The notes: generated by a model from the letters alone, not told the origin. 64,000 nt of DNA from Prorocentrum cordatum (GCA_963575745.1 CAUYUJ010015016.1:594244-658243), one strand, 5' to 3'; counted from the first letter of the stretch, positions 33,854 through 43,472 are shown. A program made the numbers and translations.

Positions 33854-35695
33854 TCAGCTTCTACTGGCCTCGTTCAAGCACGATGATCGTGCGTTTGTCC
33901 TGCATATATCGAGGCCTAGGATGGCTGGCAGGTCTTTGCCACAGCCTGACACAATGTTCGTCTTGTACGAATCGAGCTGGGTCGACCCCTGGTACTCGCA
34001 GGCAATGCTGAATGTGCCTACGGTGCCTGCTGGGGCCGACCCTTCGCCCACCCCGTTGATGTTCAAACGAGAACGGGGCTCGAACGTACAAGTACGGCCG
34101 CGTGCCTCAGCTGCCTGGACAAACTTGCGGCTCGTGTTCTCACCCATGATGTTGATCTTCGAGCCTACATCGATGAGGATAGAATTTCCACCATCGTCCA
34201 AGAACGTCTTACTCGGCTGTTTTATGTGCACCGTTTCTGAAGTGTCGGCTGTGCTGTTTGGCGGGTTTCCCCGCAGGTCAGTTGCACTCCCTGGCGGGTT
34301 ACCCCGCATGACGCTGGCATACGGCCTGCCTTCGGCCATACGTACCAGGTCGATGTACTGGAAGTACGACACGTGCTGGACATGATCGCCACGCTCCTCC
34401 CGCCAGTTGGCATACTCATCACGTGTGCTCTTATACTGCTCGCGGGTCGTGCGTCTCGTCAGCGTCAGATACGAGGGAAGGGCAATGTCCTGCAACCCCT
34501 CAAACGTGAGGTGATCCCTGTACTGCAGCCACTCCTCGAACTCCTCGTTCGTCGCTGTGATGTCGACGGCCCCGGCTGCTGTTGCTGCTGTTGCCACTGA
34601 GGAATCTGAGAGGTCAAACGACGCACCGTCAGTCTCAGGATTGTCGGCATCCAGCATAAAGGTTGTGTGCGCATTATCCATTTGATTCTGGAAATGCCGA
34701 ACACGCAACTCACGCAGCTGATCAGGGTCCAGTGCCATCTCTGCCCCGCCTCCACTCTGGGGAGACATCTGAGGAGTGTTAGGCAGGTTTCCCTGCTGAG
34801 GCGCCGTCATTGGGATGAGCTGATCGAAGTATCCCGTTTCCATCGGCGGCCTCACCTCCTCTGGCAGGTCTCCCTGCTGCTGGGGCTGAGCTGTCTGCAT
34901 ATCTAGCATCCTGGCTGTCATCTCCTCCACCATGCTCCTCAACTCCCGCAGCTCCCTCGCCGCTTGCTCAGGAGTCTGAATGAAGGAGCCGGTCCACGGG
35001 AATGATGACGCTATGATGCCAGGTGCTCGGCAGATAGCACATGGTGGCTGCTGAGGATCCCCCTCGCGCTGGTTAGCCACATGGCCCACCACGTTTGAAT
35101 TCCAGCACCCCTCATGGAATAGGTGATTACACCTCAAACGGTAAACACTCCCCCTGGGCTGAAATTCTTCGAGGCATACCGCGCAGGTATCTTCCATCCC
35201 AGTGAAAACTTCCACATCTGCTGTTCTGGGATATACCCGCCGCTGTCTCTCCAAGACAGTCTCGGAAGGCATGATGGCTGCTGGAGGATCCCCTGATGGA
35301 TCCAGCACCTCCGGCACTCCGGCAGCCACAGCTGGGGGAGCTGCTGGCACGGAGGCAGTAGGCGTCACAGCGGGCGAGTTCCCTCGCATGGGTGAGCCTC
35401 TGTTCCTCAACCTCAAACGCGGCTGCACGCGAATGATCGCGCACGTTCTGCACGGCCTGTCTGCGCCTAAAGCATGCCTGTTGGGTGTGGTATGTCTGCC
35501 TGATATAATCAGGCACACCTCTACTGCCAGACGAGATCGAATGGGCAGTGGGCTGGACAGCCACATCTGACGTCGTCGGCGCAGGCATAAAGGCCATGTG
35601 CGGATACATGGATTGATCACTGCAGCGCACGTTGGTGAGGCTGTGGAACTGATCCGCCATTTCACGAACAAACTTGTTCGGGACTCTAGACCCAT
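33854..35695 (-). pseudogene. Copia element: RING finger and retropepsin-like protease
   Basis: Reliable from about 35400 down. RING-H2 signature at about 35190-35015: CAVCLEEF, then CNHLFHEGC, then CAICRAPG, with the right Cys/His spacing for two zinc ions, as in E3 ubiquitin ligases. A coiled region follows (AARELRELRSMVEEMTARM). The protease spans about 34200-33900: SILIDVGSKINIMGENT holds the catalytic Asp (D-V-G instead of the usual D-T/S-G), and LPAILGLDI is the second hallmark. The first 100 codons (35695-35400) overlap another frame and are probably not translated; the upstream protein enters by a shift near 35400. Confidence 0.75.
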
Positions 35696-36608
35696 CAGGG
35701 TACAGTGGCGGATTCATGTGTGCTGGCGGTGGCCTCTGGCCCTGGGCCATGCTCGGGTGAGCATTGAAGGCTGGGATGAAGGCTCGTTGCCGAGCAGGAT
35801 CCCTTGGATTGGGACCCTCAGGCTCCCAGGACCAGGCCGGCCTCCACCTCTGACCACTTGGGTGAGGCAGATTATGGCTCTGCACCTGCTGCACAGCGGC
35901 CGCCACTCTTGCACGGTAGTCATCAGGCACACCAGCGGCTGTGGTTTGTCCAGCAAATGGTCGATGATGGCTTGGAGTGCAGGGCAGGTTTCCCTGCTGA
36001 CTCGTTGGAGTGCCTGGCGGCATCAAGTTCAGGAGAGCCGTACCACGCTCGGCCCTGGCCGATGCGATCCTCTCCATGAGGGTGCCGTTCGTGGCAGGGC
36101 GGCCAGGGGTCCCGAACGGAGACTGTGCAGGTGGCGTAGCCATTGGGGTCATGCCCCTCGGTGCGTGCATACTCTGCGAGGGGCTACCATGCATCTGCTC
36201 AAATCGAGCAGGCTCTCCAAAGATGCGGCCGAACGTCTGCGGGTCTCCCTGCGGCTCAGGCATCTCAGCTCTGAGTCCACTTTTAGGCAGGTTTCCCTGC
36301 ATGGCCTGACGATTTCGCGTCGCCATGGCGGACATTGCTCCCTGGCCAGCGGCCCAGGGGTCTTGTTGATATAACCTGTCCGCCAATTGCTCCACCTGTT
36401 CAGGGTTCAGAGCGGCCGCTATCTGGTCCAGGTCCGAGGTGCTGATGGCCTGCCAAGATACGGCGCTGGGCCCTTGGCTTGGGGCACGGCTTGGAGCCGC
36501 GCTCCCGGCCTCGCTCTCGGTGATCATGAAGATCTGGTGGACCTCAGGCTGGTTTCCCAGCGTGGCGGGACTGTAGTGGTCCCCAACCTCCCTGTGGAGG
36601 TAGACCAT
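35127..36608 (-). pseudogene. Copia element: Pro/Gln-rich region between the Tpt1-like and RING domains
   Basis: Open in the same frame as the Tpt1-like polyprotein and separated from it by one TAG (36642-36644) with open codons between. Sequence such as MITESEAGSAAPSRAPSQ and QIAAALNPEQVEQLADRLY, then Pro/Gln-rich text with short helices (DYRARVAAAVQQVQSH) and AAAFEVEEQRLTHARELAR near 35420. After that the frame is out of register. No known domain; probably a spacer or Gag-like scaffold. Five mini-hairpins lie in 35782-36548. Confidence 0.5.
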
Positions 36609-36641
36609 GGGAGGGTCGACGCCCTCTTGGTCGCGGGACCA

Positions 36642-39600
36642 CTAGTATTTGACGCTGGCACTGCCAACGTCAGCCCACCTGCCAGGGGCCGACAGCGCGG
36701 CGGGGGGGACACGCGCCCGGCGATCCCCCAGGTACTCTGGATTGCGCCAGTGCTTCCCCGTGGCAAGGTCCTCTACATGGGAAATGTAGTACGGTTCGAT
36801 GATACCGTTATTTCCCTCGGACAAAAGGACTCCGTTATCAGACCAACAGAACTTCATACCATCTTGCATGGCCTTGTGCCAATCTACGAAGATGATGATG
36901 TCGGAGTCTGGGTCCCACCCACTGTTCACGGCACGACGGCGGACCGTCGGCAAGAAGTGGATGCGCGGCCGGCCTGCCCCCCGTTTCTTCGTGTTGTGCT
37001 CGGGTCTACAGGACAGGCCGTGCCACATAATGCCTTCGAAGGCGCTCCACCGAGTGCCATGCATGGCGACCTCGGGGTACGGGGCCGGTCTCCCGGCAGG
37101 TTGGTCGCACAGTACAATATAATTGTACAGCGACCATGGAGCTTTCAATGTCCACGAATGCCCCTGAGAGGCACAGATGAAGATTTCGGGCTCGCCGGAG
37201 TCCCGCACTAACACCTTGAACTGAAGGCGTTGTTTTTCTTCTCCGTCTGGTTCGCGGACATGAACCACCTCCATCATGATGGCCGCAAACTGGTCCACCG
37301 ATCGACCATATAGGTTCGCGGTGATGACTTTGGCCTCGTCATGTCTGGGATTGTACCCATCATGCCTCGATCGCCCGGTTTTCCATGGATACTTATTTAC
37401 GAGCTCTACGAGGTTAATCCAGCCATCATGATCATCGAAGGTAGCCAGATCCCACACAGGATCATGTGCTCTGTCCGGCGCATGTCTGCATATCCTACTG
37501 AGAGCTTTGCTCAGTTGCTTGAGGGTGTGATTGGATCTCGGGATAATGTTATCTTGCCTGCATTTTCTCACGAATTCCTCATCCACCGAGCGTATCGGTG
37601 GGAGCTTCCGCAGAGCAAGTCTATCCCTGATCACATTCGGAGTCCCACTGGTGAAGGACGTGTCTCCTGGGCGGTGCAGCTGATCCATGGGCGGGTTTCC
37701 CCGCGCAGGAGCCTCTGTCGCTGAAGAGGCTGCGGCTCCTGAGGAGGAGGAAGCTGCACCAGCAGCGCCTGGCGGGTTTCCCCGCGGTGATCCGCGACTG
37801 GCGCTACCCCTAATCGTCGGCACCCAGGTACCCCTAGACAGAGCACCTTCGTCGGACCTTTTGGAACGGGCCGCCGCAGGCGAAGCTGGCGCAGGGGCGC
37901 ACCCTGTGCGCTCGAAAGCCATCGCCTTCTTGGCAATGGAACTGCTGCGACTAGGCGGGCGTCTCCGTTCCTCCACAGGGTCCTGAGGTTGCTGCTTGGG
38001 CTCAGATCCTTGTGCTGGAGTTGCGCCAATCGGTGATCTCGGCGTTTCAGAGCGAGGCGCCTCCATTTGCACATCTGGCCCAGGATCCTCAGAGCGTGCT
38101 TTCGGTCTCACTTCCGAGGACAACTTCGGCGCTGGGGTTTCACTCTTAGCCTTCGATTGTAGTGGGAGCGGGGGCTTCTTAGCCCCCTTCATGTAAATCT
38201 TTTGGGGGTCCATCAGCATTTGGCGAGTTGCCTCGCGTGTGCGTTCTTCTGCTATTCGCATACGTTCCTCATCCGCCGCAACTCGCTGGGCCTTCTGTTC
38301 ATCCTTGGTTGCTGGTTCTGGCTGTTGGGACTGGCTGGAAACGCCGGGCGAGTTTCCTCGCATTCCAGGAAGACTAAAGAGCGCGTCTTTTTCTTCCTGG
38401 GTCATGGGCACCAGTCCCCTTGGAGCCGGAGGAGGCTTATCCTCTTCGTCTTTCGGCTCCATGTGGCCCATGATCCCGAGACGATGATTGATCTCTGCGA
38501 TCTCGTCCTGTGTCATTGGGATCAGTGGCGGATGGACGCCCTCCTTATGAGGGGTTTTGCCCCTGTTTGGGCTCAGACCTTCATTATTTCCTACGGGGCA
38601 TCCCGGCCTGTGGTTCTGGAACGGCTCGGAACATGGTCCGCAAGCTGCTTGAGGCCTATACAACTTGCGAGCCGCGATAACGTTTCGCAGCTGTGTCCGC
38701 ACTTCTTCAAGTTCAGGGCGGCGGATGTCTGTTGCAAGTTGATAGCCTCCGCGGATGGCCTTACCCTGAGCGTCCCTATAGGCAGGGTTGCCCTTGCCGA
38801 AGGCCGAGTGTTCCCCTTTACGGCGTCTTGGGTCATTATAAGGAAGTAGTTCACCTCCTCGCCTGAGAGCGTGTTCCTTTGGGTCAGCCTGCCTATACTC
38901 ACGAGGAAGCCGAGCCTGTGGATGTGGCTCTCCTCTGACGCGCGGATGGGAACGAGACCTTCCAGCATTCTCATCAGAAGAGGCTGCCGAAGCAGCCTGA
39001 GTAGAAGCCGGCGGAGGCGCCGGCGGAGGCTCCTGTGCGATCCCAGGTGGATCGACTAGTAGAGGCGGGTTTCCCTGCTGGCTGGAGCCTGGCGCAAATG
39101 GCGCCTGTGCCGATGGTGATGGCGCATCGGGCTCGTCAGGATCAAAGTCCACCTCTTCCTCACCGGTGACCTCCATCATGAGGATTGTGGCTTCATCCTC
39201 GCGTAGCCCGCAACCATCGCCCTCTTCTTCTTCTGATGTAGAACTGCCAATGATGATGGCCATTGGCGTAGCCGGGACAGGCAGGTTTCCCTGCATAGCT
39301 GGCGTCTGTGCGTCGCTCGGCTGTCCCGGGGTAGGCGGCACGGTTGTCGGCTCAGGCTCGTTGCTGAGCACAGGCTGCCCAGCAATGTTGCGCATGGCAG
39401 TGTTATTTGGCCATAGTCCCGCCGCCTGGAGACCCCATCCTGGCGGAGGAAGAGCCTGGCCGCGCATGGCGATGGCCCTTTCAAGGGCATCGCGCCATCT
39501 CCCTCGGGAGTACCACACATGCCTCTGCACGTCCTCAGGGTACACGCTGTCGATGAGAGTCAAAGCTGCCAACACTAACTCCGAGTCGTCGCAGGCGTCA

Positions 39601-40151
39601 GTGTCCTGCAGCATCATGTTGCCAGCTTCGATGCTTTCTTGACTCTCGGGATATGCGATGGTCAATACCTCGTGCATCCTCATGAGGGTTTGCAGTAGTG
39701 TGCGTGGTCCGTACTCGCCTGGAGCAAGCGAACCAGGGGGTACAAATGGGACCTCTGGTGCGCCTGCAATGAAAGCTTGAACGAACGCTTGAGACTCCAT
39801 TTCTATAAGTTCATCATTATTTCGGGGATAGATAGGCCTGTTTCCAGGCGGGAGTTCGGGAGGAGGTTGGAGGTTGCGGTCAACCTCTGAAGGCGAGGCC
39901 TCTACAGTGACGTCCTCGTCACTGCTCTCGTAGGCCATGATGTTGCCTGGGTTCCCGAACATCCAGTCGAAGAAAGATAAAGGCTGGTTTCCCAGCGTTC
40001 CGTGTTCCACGGGAGTGAGCTCGTTGTTGCCAACGACGAACCTGCGGACGTACTCGATAGTACGCGTACAATCCATGACCATACGCCTCGAGCTCGTCGA
40101 CGTTGTCCATGCAAGTGGCCCAAGTGTAAAATATCTGTTCCATGGCCTCAA
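36642..40151 (-). pseudogene. Copia element: polyprotein with Tpt1/KptA-like 2'-phosphotransferase domain
   Basis: A 1,169-codon frame. The first about 850 residues are Pro/Gln/Glu-rich with repeated GNLP/GNPP-type peptides from the mini-hairpins. From about 37560 to 36765 it resembles Tpt1/KptA, NAD-dependent enzymes that remove the 2'-phosphate left by RNA ligation: LKQLSKALSRICRHAPD, DGWINLVELVNKY, IFICASQGHSWTLKA, MHGTRWSAFEGIMWHGL, RIHFLPT, IIIFVDWHKAMQDGMKF and GVLLSEGNNGIIEPYYI, in the family's order. The first Arg-His pair is kept. The Arg before A-x-QGHS is Cys and the one expected before S-x-NGV is Trp, each explicable by a C-to-T change. The first about 25 codons overlap the NC frame. 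Confidence 0.8.
36765..37560 (-). other. Tpt1/KptA-like domain
   Basis: Domain limits within the polyprotein. Family members are about 180-230 residues; this one is about 265 because of insertions around 37300-37200 and 36960-36900. Identification rests on seven short blocks in the correct order, not on a search. Confidence 0.78.
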
Positions 40152-40695
40152 AATCCTGGAGGCTCAGATATTCGATGAATGGTTCACTTGAGCCAAAATG
40201 AACTTCGGTCGATCTGCCCTTTCCATTTCCCTTCGCTGGACAATCTTTCACAAGATGGTCGGTACTATCGCACTCATGGCACTTTAGAACCTGGCCGTCT
40301 CTACCTCGCGGGTTTCCCCGCCTACCTTTGCCTTTTCCTGAGGTCTCTCCACGGCCTTTGCCACGGCCCTTTCCCCCGAAGAATATCTCATCATACTGTT
40401 CATCTGAGAGCCTCTGGAGGAATGCCGTGATGCCTCGTCCGTTCAACCTCCGACGACCCCGTTTGCCTTTACCTTTACCTTTGAAGCTCCTCCGTATCCT
40501 CCTCCTAACACGACGCACTGGTTTTCGCGTGAACCTCCTCCACCTCCGTTTAGCCTGTTGTAATAACCAAAACAAGTGTTCAGCACGCTGATTGTCATTA
40601 CCCATATTCATGATATCTGACCAATCTAAAGCTTCAACGCCGTCTGATGATACAGTATATGTGTCGGTGCCGGAGTCGAAATCATCGTCTCCCAA
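39919..40695 (-). pseudogene. Copia element: nucleocapsid-like protein with CCHC knuckle
   Basis: Begins acidic (GDDDFDSGTDTYTV), becomes strongly basic (RRFTRKPVRRVRRRIRRSFK), then has one zinc knuckle CHECDSTDHLVKDC (C-x2-C-x4-H-x4-C, about 40280), the signature of retrotransposon Gag nucleocapsids that bind and package genomic RNA. The listed start is a TTG. The frame is open upstream to the TAA at 40759, and beyond it lies Gag in the same frame, so the two were probably one Gag protein. After about 40080 the reading should move +1 into the next frame. Confidence 0.8.
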
Positions 40696-40758
40696 GTAGG
40701 TGGATACACCGTCGGTTAGGGGGTTTGATTCACCCCATAGAGAACGGTGTGGTTGAGG

Positions 40759-41760
40759 TTATCTGGATGGAGGGCTGGTTGCCCAGCTTGGTTGTGATCG
40801 ATCTCCTGCTAGTAGAGCAATGGATTCTCCAGGATCATCGGCCCATATGCTTGAGGGCCCGTTTCCAGGCTGGGCTTCAGTGGTTAAGGTAGTGTAGAAA
40901 TTCCCACTACCAGATCCCCTTCCCCTTCCAAACACAGATCCTATGTGACCAGGAGACCGTTCTGATAGGTGGCCTATCGAACGCATCCTCTCCAGCAACT
41001 CATCATATTGTTGTTGCGTTCGGAGCATTTGATGGTTGAGTGGCTGTAAGAGTTGCATAGCTCGCTGGTTGCCGACGCCTAAGGCGCGGAACAGGATCGT
41101 GGTTAGTAGTTGGAAGTTGGGACGGTCAAATCCCACCGACTGTGCCTCAAGTCGGGCCATTTCGAATCGGGTAAAAGTGACATCGATTCGTTCTCCGTGA
41201 GGCACATGGAAGTCGATGAGCTGTGTGCCGGAAGTGAGCTGGCGCTCATCTTCCAGGCGCTCGAACTTCATGCTCAGGAGGAACATGATGTAGGTCACTG
41301 GGTCGGTGTGGGCCCCATCGATGTCAGCACCATAGTTTATAATGTCAGGTGGTACCCTCATGGCGAGTGTCCTCGCTAAACCACCCAGGCCGCGTTGTAT
41401 GGCGGCCGCTTGGGCCTGTGGCGTCATACCTCCGCTAGTGACGTGGAGCCACGCGTTGACCTCGTAAACGTACTCACGGAAATGCACGTTGCCTTGAGGG
41501 TCCCAGTATGGGCCATGTGTTTGCCCATCGGTGCTGTTTTCTCCGCGGCGCATGTGTCCGATTGCTGCCCCCAGCGCGAACCATATGAAAGCGAAGATAA
41601 CCAGCCCAAGGCTGTGTAGATAGGGGTGGTTATTAGGCGCGTTGCCGCGCTGGGGTAGCGCCTTGTCGAGTCTTCGAGGCGCTCTATCTGGCGGATCTCT
41701 CCGCCCATGCTTCAAGTACTGTGCTTTTGGCTCGTTGCCGAGCGGTTGGTAGTATCGCAA
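40759..41760 (-). pseudogene. Copia element: Gag capsid-like protein
   Basis: 333 residues, first after the 5' LTR. A hydrophobic span near the N terminus (LGLVIFAFIWFALGAAIG) is unusual for Gag. Then a helical, capsid-like region (VHFREYVYEVNAWLHVTSGG, YIMFLLSMKFERLEDER, LLERMRSIGHLS) and a Gly/Arg tail. The same frame is open further upstream toward the LTR but for a TGA at 41761-41763, and there encodes another hydrophobic span (LALLILILFGTILVTTY). Capsid identity is inferred from position before the zinc knuckle. Confidence 0.6.
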
Positions 41761-41942
41761 TCATGAAGCATATATGGTACCAATGTTGTTGTCTAGACGT
41801 CGTACTTCTCGTGTTGCTTCTTGCTCTTGGATAGATCCTCGTAAACGCACTTGGAGTGGTAGCGCAGGGTGGTAGGTGGTCACGAGGATCGTGCCGAAGA
41901 GTATGAGGATGAGAAGAGCAAGAGCTGACCACACGAGAGTGC

Positions 41943-41959
41943 GGCCAGCTCCGCTACCA
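41943..41959 (-). other. Primer-binding site of the Copia element
   Basis: The sense strand reads TGGTAGCGGAGCTGGCC directly after the 5' LTR. TGG pairs with the CCA end of a tRNA, and TGGTAGCG equals the start of the initiator-Met tRNA binding site of yeast Ty1. No gap separates it from the LTR, which fixes that LTR boundary. Confidence 0.75.
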
Positions 41960-42229
41960 AGTCGAAAGTGAGCCTGGTAGGTCAAATACCATCCGTCTCC
42001 ATGGGAGGCGGATGAGCTCACATTACATCCAATTCCATGTCGAAGGAATACGATATGGGGAGTGGATGGGTAAGATAGGATAAGATCGATGTATCGGTCT
42101 TTCCAGCACATGGCGAACACTAAGGTAAGTGTCCGGGCAAATAGGGCGCGCGTGCCTTGAGCCAAAGGCAACGGCGCGCGAGCTATACTCCCGATACTAT
42201 AACATCTCCCAAAGAGCTACCCTTAAAGT
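41960..42229 (-). repeat. 5' LTR of the Copia element (270 bp)
   Basis: Partner of 26161-26430, same length. It would contain the promoter and polyadenylation signal; no TATA box is evident. The hairpin at 42146-42179 matches the one in the other LTR. Confidence 0.9.
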
Positions 42230-42234
42230 GCAAT
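42230..42234. repeat. Right target-site duplication of the Copia element
   Basis: GCAAT, equal to 26156-26160. Confidence 0.85.
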
Positions 42235-43472
42235 CACTCCTCCATTAGCCTCCACCTTCCTGGACACGCATCCTTCATAATGCAACGCTCTCTCCGCCGC
42301 ATACATGGTGCACGACCCTCGCAGCAAGCACAGGTTGAAACGGAGGTCCACCGCCGTCCGATCCACGCCGGCGCGGGCGACGTGCTCGTAGAACCCCTTA
42401 AGGTCGAGCAGCGCTGTCGCCGTCGAGGTGCCCACGACAAGGCCGAAATGGGCGAGCATGTTGTGCAGCCAGCCTGCTCGCTCGCATGACGCGTCTGGGC
42501 CCGCGCCCCCAGAAAAACGACGCGGGGCGCTCCGTCTCCCAGCGCTTGCACAAAGGTTGCCGACACTTTGACCAGACCTTCATGAAGAAACTCAACAGCC
42601 CGATGGGCCTTACCCCTCCGTCTGGTTTATCCAAGAGAATGACGTTGGTCACCAGGTCCGACAGGACCTCGGGGGCCTCCTCGAAGCGGCGCAAGATGTC
42701 CAATATCCTCACCTGATAGGCCCCTGGTAACATCAAGACAAGCTTCGGATGGAAGGGGCCCCACCCTAGACCAGCCCATCAGCATACCCCTTACAGACAT
42801 GGTGTAGATGGTATAACTCGATCCTCGGCAGCGTGCCCTTTCTGGTATCCCAACATGAGGGGTGCTCATGAGAGGCCCTCCTCTCTTGGAACCACAGAGG
42901 CCCCCACTGGTCCACCAAGGCCTTGACAGCCTCACCCCCGTTGACGGGCAATTCAGCATCAGCCTCGGAGATCAAAAACTGCGCGCTGCTGTCCGTGAAC
43001 GACTTGCGAGAGTACGCATGTGCAGCCCTCCCTCCATGTTCCACTGCCACCTGGGCCCATTGCTGCCACTAGCTAACCCCTCTCTCGCATCCTTGCTCCT
43101 CAGCTCCTCCACATGCCCGTCGAGCTGCTGGGGGAGCTCTGCACACCTCTCGCTGCCGTCTACAGCGGACTCTAAAAGTTCGAGCACGCCCCGGCGGCCC
43201 AACTCGCCCTCGCGGCAGAGCAAGCTGGGGGCCATGCCCCTCAGTCTGACGACCCACTGCTGCAGGCGAGCACGGCCTGGCGCGCCCAGTTGACAAGGAG
43301 AAGCTGTGGCCACTCTAGTGGCCAGAGCGTGGAAAGACATCCATTCCGCTGTGCGCTCGGAGTACCTACGGCGAGCCTCGCGGGCCCAGACAGCCTCCAA
43401 CGGGACCTTGACGGCCTTGGGCCCCTGGGCTCTCCCGCAGTAGGCATCCCGAGAACTCCCCATCGATGTCAA
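42235..43472 (-). pseudogene. LINE B: linker and RT, first half
   Basis: The linker region (43472-42770) includes VWAREARRRYSERTAEWMSF and an aligned RKSFTDSSAQFLISEADAEL. The RT starts near 42736 with ILDILRRFEEAPEVLSDLVT and VILLDKPDGGVRPIGLLSF, and motif A, ATALLDLKGFYEHVARAGVD, at about 42420. It ends at the Copia junction with KVEANGGVIA. Several frames are used. Its continuation is at 26160. Confidence 0.8.

Larger units (their letters stand above)
26549..41743 (-). repeat. Dispersed family of 43 GNRA-tetraloop mini-hairpins
   Basis: Sense-strand consensus is GCNNG-GNRA-CN'N'GC, 14 nt. Thirty-four fit exactly. Starts: 26549, 26725, 27331, 28116, 28754, 29015, 29422, 30732, 31242, 32321, 32579, 33195, 33727, 34261, 34294, 34783, 34864, 35374, 35782, 35984, 36287, 36548, 37084, 37691, 37772, 38223, 38348, 39281, 39836, 39983, 40308, 40774, 41637, 41730. 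Nine variants: 33638, 36239, 38781, 39065, 39356, 40021, 40857, 41363, 41690. Stem NN pairs seen: GA 6, AG 7, GG 6, TC 5, TG 3, CT 2, GC 2, GT, AC, CG. Loops in the 34: GAAA 22, GCAA 6, GAGA 3, GTAA 2, GGAA 1. All have the same orientation. Confidence 0.95.
26161..42229 (-). mobile_element. 16-kb Copia-type LTR retrotransposon with captured domains
   Basis: Two 270-bp LTRs, a 5-bp target duplication, a primer-binding site flush with the 5' LTR, and the Copia order protease-integrase-RT-RNase H on the minus strand. At 16,069 bp it is about three times a standard Copia element. The excess lies between Gag and protease, including a Tpt1/KptA-like domain and a RING finger, and in a methyltransferase-like region before the integrase. 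At least six in-frame stops of all three kinds and about seven frameshifts, with about 3% LTR divergence, show a decaying copy. It interrupts the RT of LINE B. Confidence 0.92.

Noticed and set aside
39007-39024. Hairpin GCCGGCG-GAGG-CGCCGGC
   Set aside because: A strong stem, but its sense-strand loop is CCTC, not GNRA; it comes from a Pro/Ala codon repeat.
41050-41075. GGTTGCC in the Gag frame encoding VGNQR
   Set aside because: It has the loop-like core, but the flanks do not pair.
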